In this document: positions 59,878-64,000 of the stretch, in pieces
How the letters are laid out: every line of letters starts with the position of its first letter
Position numbering within the stretch: position 1 is the stretch's first letter
NCBI GenBank assembly: GCA_963782475.1
Contig: CAWAJW010000015.1
Location: 558,001 to 622,000, forward strand
DNA length: 64,000 bases
Direction of reading: 5' to 3'
DNA from: CAVQBP01 sp963782475
GTDB taxonomy: Bacteria; Bacteroidota; Ignavibacteria; Ignavibacteriales; Ignavibacteriaceae
The notes under the pieces: generated by a model
The model's database searches: none
What the model saw: only the letters and a program-made list of their open reading frames with translations
What the model was told of the DNA's origin: nothing
Position numbers and translations under genes: made by a program

Positions 59878-61002
59878 ATGATTGATACTATAAGACTAAA
59901 TTTATACGATGTTATCGTTAAATCAAACAATAATTTGATAACAAAAAAAGAAAGTTTTAATTCAAAAGACTCAAATTTTGATTTATATATTGATGAAGAT
60001 GGAGTTATTAATCAGGGAGTTTCCGCATATATTAATAATAAATATTATAATCTTTCTGTCCGGCCAAAATATAATATTTATTTATATAAAGAATTTAAAA
60101 CAAAAATATATAAAAGGGATTTTGTTAAAGATCCAAAAAGCGATTTTATTTGGGAAAGAAATAGGTTAAAACAATACCTAAATGGTGAATTTAAAGACAA
60201 TAAAAATTGTAATTTTATTTTGCAAACCTCACTTTCAAAACTTTATTCCTACTTAAAAAATTCTAATAAAAAAAATTTAGAATATTTAAACGAAAATCAA
60301 ATAAAAGAGAGTTTTAGATTTCTATATGAATTATTAATAAATGATGGATTACTTGCTAACTTAGATGATGCAAATTTAATTAGAATGGATTTATTTGTGA
60401 ATTTACAAACAGAATATAGTTTTCAAGTTTATAAAAATTATTTAAGAACAATTAAATTGTCAAGAAAAGAAAAATCTGAAAGACAAAACAGTTTTTTATT
60501 TTCAAATAAACAAAACCAATTAAGCATATATGATAAAAGAAAAGAATTAGAGCTTTCCAAAATATATCTTGAGAATGAAATAATAAGATTTGAAAATAGA
60601 TTTTTAACTAAAAATAGAATTAGAAAAACTTTTGGAAATAATATCTCTGAAATAATTTTAAATCGAAAGCCACAATTAAATGAAATGAAAAAAATATATC
60701 GTGATATTTTTACTAATTCAAAAGAATCAATAATAATTGATAAAAATTTAGAAGATATAATATTAAAAAGTAATTCAATCAGAAATTTGAAACAAAATAT
60801 GTTTTATTATATGCTTTCAAATAATTATAATGAAACAATAAAAGAAGCAATTAGCAAACATTATAAAAAAACTCAATCTTGGAAAATTAGAAATGAGATT
60901 AAAAATTTTGCAAAAGTATATGGAAAAGTTAATAATATTAATCTTTTTAACGAACTTAAGTCAAAATATGAAAATGAGTTAAATTTGCTTGAAAAATTCT
61001 GA
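59878..61002 (+). CDS. Probable phage/plasmid replication initiator (gene II/X-like)
   Basis: A 374-residue, very Lys/Asn/Ile-rich protein. It starts MIDTIRLNL and has NLIRMDLFVNLQ, LSIYDKRKELELSK and IIRFENRFLTKNRIRKTFG, a layout I associate with the filamentous-phage gene II/X and related plasmid replication proteins (MIDxI start, xxYDKxxE, then RxExR). The sequence is otherwise diverged, so the call rests on these features and on context: an HTH gene and a perfect hairpin immediately upstream. It is intact and the most AT-rich gene of the window. Confidence 0.5.
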   Translation: MIDTIRLNLYDVIVKSNNNLITKKESFNSKDSNFDLYIDEDGVINQGVSAYINNKYYNLSVRPKYNIYLYKEFKTKIYKRDFVKDPKSDFIWERNRLKQYLNGEFKDNKNCNFILQTSLSKLYSYLKNSNKKNLEYLNENQIKESFRFLYELLINDGLLANLDDANLIRMDLFVNLQTEYSFQVYKNYLRTIKLSRKEKSERQNSFLFSNKQNQLSIYDKRKELELSKIYLENEIIRFENRFLTKNRIRKTFGNNISEIILNRKPQLNEMKKIYRDIFTNSKESIIIDKNLEDIILKSNSIRNLKQNMFYYMLSNNYNETIKEAISKHYKKTQSWKIRNEIKNFAKVYGKVNNINLFNELKSKYENELNLLEKF

Positions 61003-61469
61003 GGCAACAAAAGACGGAAATTATTTTCTAAATGTTGCATATAACTAAAAAATAAATTTAATTTGTACAAGTTGTATAACTTTTTGGGGATAAATGATAA
61101 CATTTCTTATTTAAATATTTATTTGAAACCAATGTAAAAATCTTTCCAATAATAAGTTAATTTATTATTTTGAATATTAGGAGAATTTTTAAGTAAATAA
61201 TTTTGGTTTAGGAAAAAAATTAGAGTTAAGATGACTGTTCAATTTCCAAATCCAAAAAAAATTTTAATTTGAAAGTCCATACAATCCTGAAAATACGACA
61301 AGTTGGTTTGATAAAAATTTACAAGATCTCTTTTATCAGCTCCACAAAGAAAGAGTAGAATTTGATTTGTTCTTTCATTAAGTTAAATGATACAAATTAT
61401 AAATAGGCAATTTTTTGCGTTGTTGGGGAATTACGAAAAGATTTACAAGGTGAATTTAAAATAAAAATA
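61003..61469. other. AT-rich non-coding stretch after the Rep-like gene
   Basis: 467 bp with no convincing gene. Short protein-like fragments occur around 61230-61400 but are broken by stops, so decayed element sequence is the likeliest content. The right end of the element probably lies here. Confidence 0.35.
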
Positions 61470-61490
61470 CCCTGTGTCAAATACACAGGG
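61470..61490. terminator. Bidirectional intrinsic terminator
   Basis: CCCTGTGT (61470-61477) and ACACAGGG (61483-61490) form a perfect eight-base-pair stem with a CAAAT loop. On the plus strand CATTTTTTTATT follows; on the minus strand TATTTTTATTTT follows. It lies between the convergent Rep-like gene and the GH3 gene and could stop transcription from both sides. Confidence 0.82.
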
Positions 61491-61543
61491 CATTTTTTTA
61501 TTCGAACCTTTGGATTTTTTTTACCTGAATAGTTCCATCGAAT

Positions 61544-64000
61544 TTACTTCAGCCCATTATTTGTTATATGGAAATAATCAAAGGAAACATCAAATGGCGT
61601 ATCCGGTTTGGTAGTATCCGGATTAAACCAAAAACTGTTTTTCTGGCTTGCAGTTATTACTCCCTCACATGCAATTAAACCTGCTTTAATATCCTTTAAC
61701 AAGTTATCGGCAGTTCCAAGTAGATCAAACTTTCCGCCATCTATGGAATAAGATGCTGTATATGAACTCCCTTTCTTTTCCAGCTTAAGTATTAAGGCAT
61801 TGCTTCCTGTAATTTCTTTTGTCAGGTCAAAGGCGGCAATTGATTTTGAATAACCATTTTCCTCGGTTAGAAGATCTATTGTACCCGGTTGTATTTCAGT
61901 TGCGGCTGACCTGTCAAATCTTATCCTTTTCGTAGCTGCTCTAAACATCAGTTTTACAAAATTATCATCATCCTGGTAGGCCAAAATTCCGGCATTTTCA
62001 GGTTGAGAAGGAACTCTTGAACAAACTAGTTTAGTTTCGATTGTCCAATCGGTGTTTGCATTCTGCAGCAGAATATTTTTTGCATTATTGCTGGCTTCTG
62101 AGACATCTCCTTCTTCACTGGTTATTGTAAGTGAACCGGCTTTCTTTGAAAGGCTGTGGTTTGCCTGGTTTTCTCTAATCCATTCCCATTGTTTGCCAAC
62201 GGAGACGCCGTTGAATTCATCGCTCGAAGAGTTAAGACCAAAATTTATATAATAAATATTTTTCTCAAGTGTAACGTTGTCAATGAGCTTAACAATAGCA
62301 GTACCAGGGATACCTTTCGCCTGTGCAACATCTACAGTGATTTCGTTTCCTTCTGCAGCCGCCTTTACATTAGGGATTTTCGAGTTGTTTTTTAAAAGAT
62401 AGCTGTAGGCTTTAATTTCTGAATTGAAACCTGGAATATTTATCCCGTCAACTGTTATTGCTCTCGGGTTTAGATCGGGCATTACTTTCAACGGATAACT
62501 GCCCGATACTGTTTTCCCGTTCACTGTAACACTTGCAAATATCAATGCGATTCCGACACCATTGGCTTTTACCATTCCATTTTCATCAACACTCGCTACA
62601 GAGGGATTATTACTTTTATACATAACCTTTGCCTTGCTGATATCAATGAAACTGTCGTCTGACATGGAAGCTGATACGCTTGTATTTACTGTATTGCCCG
62701 GTCTCAGTACAACCTTGCCGCATTCGGCAACAACCGTTTTTAATACCGGATTGTATGTTCCACTCATATCAGCTTCAACCTGACCCCTAATGTCCTTGGA
62801 AGATGCACCAAACTCAAATATGTATTTGCCCTGATCGAAAGTTAACCTGTTATTTTTGGCATCCCAGAACCAGAGATCGGAACAATTAATATCAATAGAA
62901 ACTGTTTTTGTTTGTCCTGCAGCAATTGTTACTCTCTTGAATCCTTTCAGTCTCTTGATTGGTCTTTCGAGAGATGCAGGGGCATCCGGAGTTCTTACAT
63001 AAATCTGAACAACCTCATCTCCGTCAGCATCTCCTGTATTTGTTACATCAACATTTACTTTTATCTTATCATTCGGTGTGATATTGGTTTTGCTGATTGA
63101 GAAATTACTGTATTTGAAATTAGTATAAGAAAGACCATAACCGAATTCATAAGAAACATCTTTATTGAAGTACCAATAAGTTCTGCCGTTTTTCCCTGAT
63201 TCGCCTCTTAGTGTATAATCGCTAAACTCAGGAAGATCATTTACGGATTTATACCATGTAACATTTAGTTTTCCACCGGGGTTAACTTCGCCAAATAATA
63301 TTTTAGCCATGGCTGTCCCTTGTGCCTGACCATTATATCCGGTCCATATAATACCCGGGACATTAGGATTGTTTTTGAATTGTTCTACTTCAACCATTCC
63401 CATAGTCTGCATAACAACAATAGTATTTGGATTGACTGCCGCTACTGATTTAATAAGTTCATACTGGTTGCCGGGCAATTCTAAAGAAAACCTGTCGGAT
63501 TCTTCTCTTCCGGTGGTTTGATCGGTACCAACAAAGATAATTGCAGCGTCTGCAGAAGCTGCCAGTGAAAGTGTTTCTTTATCAGTAGCCGGTATTTCAG
63601 GCGCATGGTAAACAAGCACGATAGTCTGCGGCCCGGTAATTCCCAAATTATTAATTTTAGCCGGTATAGTTACTAATCTTCCAAAACCTCTAAATCTGCC
63701 CTGCTGATTCCCTTCCACTTTTTGTGAAGCAAGGATATTACCCGTTACAGAGCCAGCTCTTACCTCGATTGATCCGCCGTTAACAATTACGTTCATTTTG
63801 AATTTTATTGAATCAATATTTGTAATATCAATATTATTATAAGCAGTCCAGTCTCCGTCTAAAATTCCTCTTACGGAAGGTTGACCGAATCTTGCCGAAG
63901 TAATTAGTCCTTTTGAAGCGGCATCATATTTAGTAGCATCGTATTCTTTTACTTTTCCATCTTTATCTATAGTTGAAAAACCGATAATATTAAAGAAATC
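61544..64000 (-). CDS. Multidomain GH3 enzyme with CBM6-like, Big_2 and lectin-like domains (5' end outside window)
   Basis: At least 818 residues; the frame is open to the window edge, so the ATG at 63796 is not the start and the GH3 barrel with its nucleophile is not visible. First comes a CBM6-like sheet (DATKYDAASKGL, NIDSIKFKMNVIVNGGSIEV). Next is the GH3 second alpha/beta domain (ADAAIIFVGTDQTTGREESD, GNQYELIKSVAAVNPNTIVV, NPGGKLNVTWYKS, FGYGLSYTNFKY), then the fibronectin-III-like domain, a Big_2-like domain (NNPSVASVDENGMVKANGVG), a short cadherin-like region and a C-terminal concanavalin-like domain (LLQNANTDWTIETKLVCSRV, ENAGILAYQDDDNFVKLMF) as seen at the end of xylosidases. Beta-xylosidase or beta-glucosidase activity is expected. 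Confidence 0.84.
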   Translation of the reverse strand, partial: DFFNIIGFSTIDKDGKVKEYDATKYDAASKGLITSARFGQPSVRGILDGDWTAYNNIDITNIDSIKFKMNVIVNGGSIEVRAGSVTGNILASQKVEGNQQGRFRGFGRLVTIPAKINNLGITGPQTIVLVYHAPEIPATDKETLSLAASADAAIIFVGTDQTTGREESDRFSLELPGNQYELIKSVAAVNPNTIVVMQTMGMVEVEQFKNNPNVPGIIWTGYNGQAQGTAMAKILFGEVNPGGKLNVTWYKSVNDLPEFSDYTLRGESGKNGRTYWYFNKDVSYEFGYGLSYTNFKYSNFSISKTNITPNDKIKVNVDVTNTGDADGDEVVQIYVRTPDAPASLERPIKRLKGFKRVTIAAGQTKTVSIDINCSDLWFWDAKNNRLTFDQGKYIFEFGASSKDIRGQVEADMSGTYNPVLKTVVAECGKVVLRPGNTVNTSVSASMSDDSFIDISKAKVMYKSNNPSVASVDENGMVKANGVGIALIFASVTVNGKTVSGSYPLKVMPDLNPRAITVDGINIPGFNSEIKAYSYLLKNNSKIPNVKAAAEGNEITVDVAQAKGIPGTAIVKLIDNVTLEKNIYYINFGLNSSSDEFNGVSVGKQWEWIRENQANHSLSKKAGSLTITSEEGDVSEASNNAKNILLQNANTDWTIETKLVCSRVPSQPENAGILAYQDDDNFVKLMFRAATKRIRFDRSAATEIQPGTIDLLTEENGYSKSIAAFDLTKEITGSNALILKLEKKGSSYTASYSIDGGKFDLLGTADNLLKDIKAGLIACEGVITASQKNSFWFNPDTTKPDTPFDVSFDYFHITNNGLK

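Larger units (their letters stand above)
57731..61002 (+). mobile_element. AT-rich integrated element (recombinase, HTH, Rep-like), partly decayed
   Basis: From 57731 base composition falls sharply (9 of 60 bases G/C at 60241-60300). The stretch carries a tyrosine recombinase without its N-terminus, a large nested palindrome, a decayed ORF, an excisionase-like HTH protein and a probable phage/plasmid replication initiator. Together these suggest an integrative plasmid or filamentous-phage-like element. The exact ends are not determined; I did not find a convincing pair of direct repeats. Confidence 0.6.

Overview
The window is bacterial, AT-rich and densely coded. The mix of genes points to the Bacteroidota/Chlorobiota/Ignavibacteria group, probably an Ignavibacteria-like polysaccharide degrader. 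That placement is inferred from gene content: secreted beta-propeller proteins, a metallopeptidase/propeller/outer-membrane-barrel fusion, a very large propeller sensor kinase and many glycosidases with signal peptides. No rRNA, tRNA or CRISPR array was seen.

Layout. (1) 1-10.4 kb, plus strand: the end of ptsI, a tight three-gene envelope cluster (peptidase-propeller-barrel, propeller lipoprotein, PEGA-like protein), then prmC, dtd, a phosphoglycerate-mutase-like metalloenzyme, comEC and a YciI-like protein. (2) 10.5-17.5 kb: an M16 peptidase, a YVTN propeller protein, a phosphoesterase and an M1-like peptidase. (3) 17.7-51 kb, almost all minus strand: a large hemicellulose locus. It holds GH31, a VKOR-DsbA oxidoreductase, GH54, GH3, GH97 remnants, GH95, a DUF5060/DUF4038 glycosidase-like protein, GH2, two GH43, GH10, a GH31 remnant, an MGH1-like glycosidase, GH67, a second GH31, an orphan TAXI-type binding protein and a type-B carboxylesterase. 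(4) 51-57.7 kb: a propeller sensor histidine kinase (+), a SASA-type acetylesterase (-) and a small propeller protein (+). (5) 57.7-61.5 kb: a very AT-rich mobile element with a recombinase lacking its N-terminus, a large nested palindrome, a decayed ORF, an excisionase-like HTH protein and a probable replication initiator. (6) 61.5-64 kb: the 3' part of a multidomain GH3 that runs off the window.

How the genes could work together. GH10 cuts the xylan backbone. GH43, GH54 and GH67 remove arabinose/xylose and (methyl)glucuronic acid, and the esterases remove acyl groups. GH3 and GH31 finish xylosides. GH2, GH95 and GH31 would also fit galactose, fucose and xylose side chains of xyloglucan. The propeller kinase diverging from the esterase is the obvious sensor. 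No SusC/SusD-like importer and no response regulator lie in the window.

The most notable signals are: a GC-richer GH54 gene followed by a disulfide-forming VKOR-DsbA fusion; a concentration of frameshifts and gene remnants between 25 and 56 kb while the first 25 kb is clean; a 21-nt GC-rich palindromic insertion in frame next to a catalytic residue of one GH43; and the nested palindrome behind the truncated recombinase.
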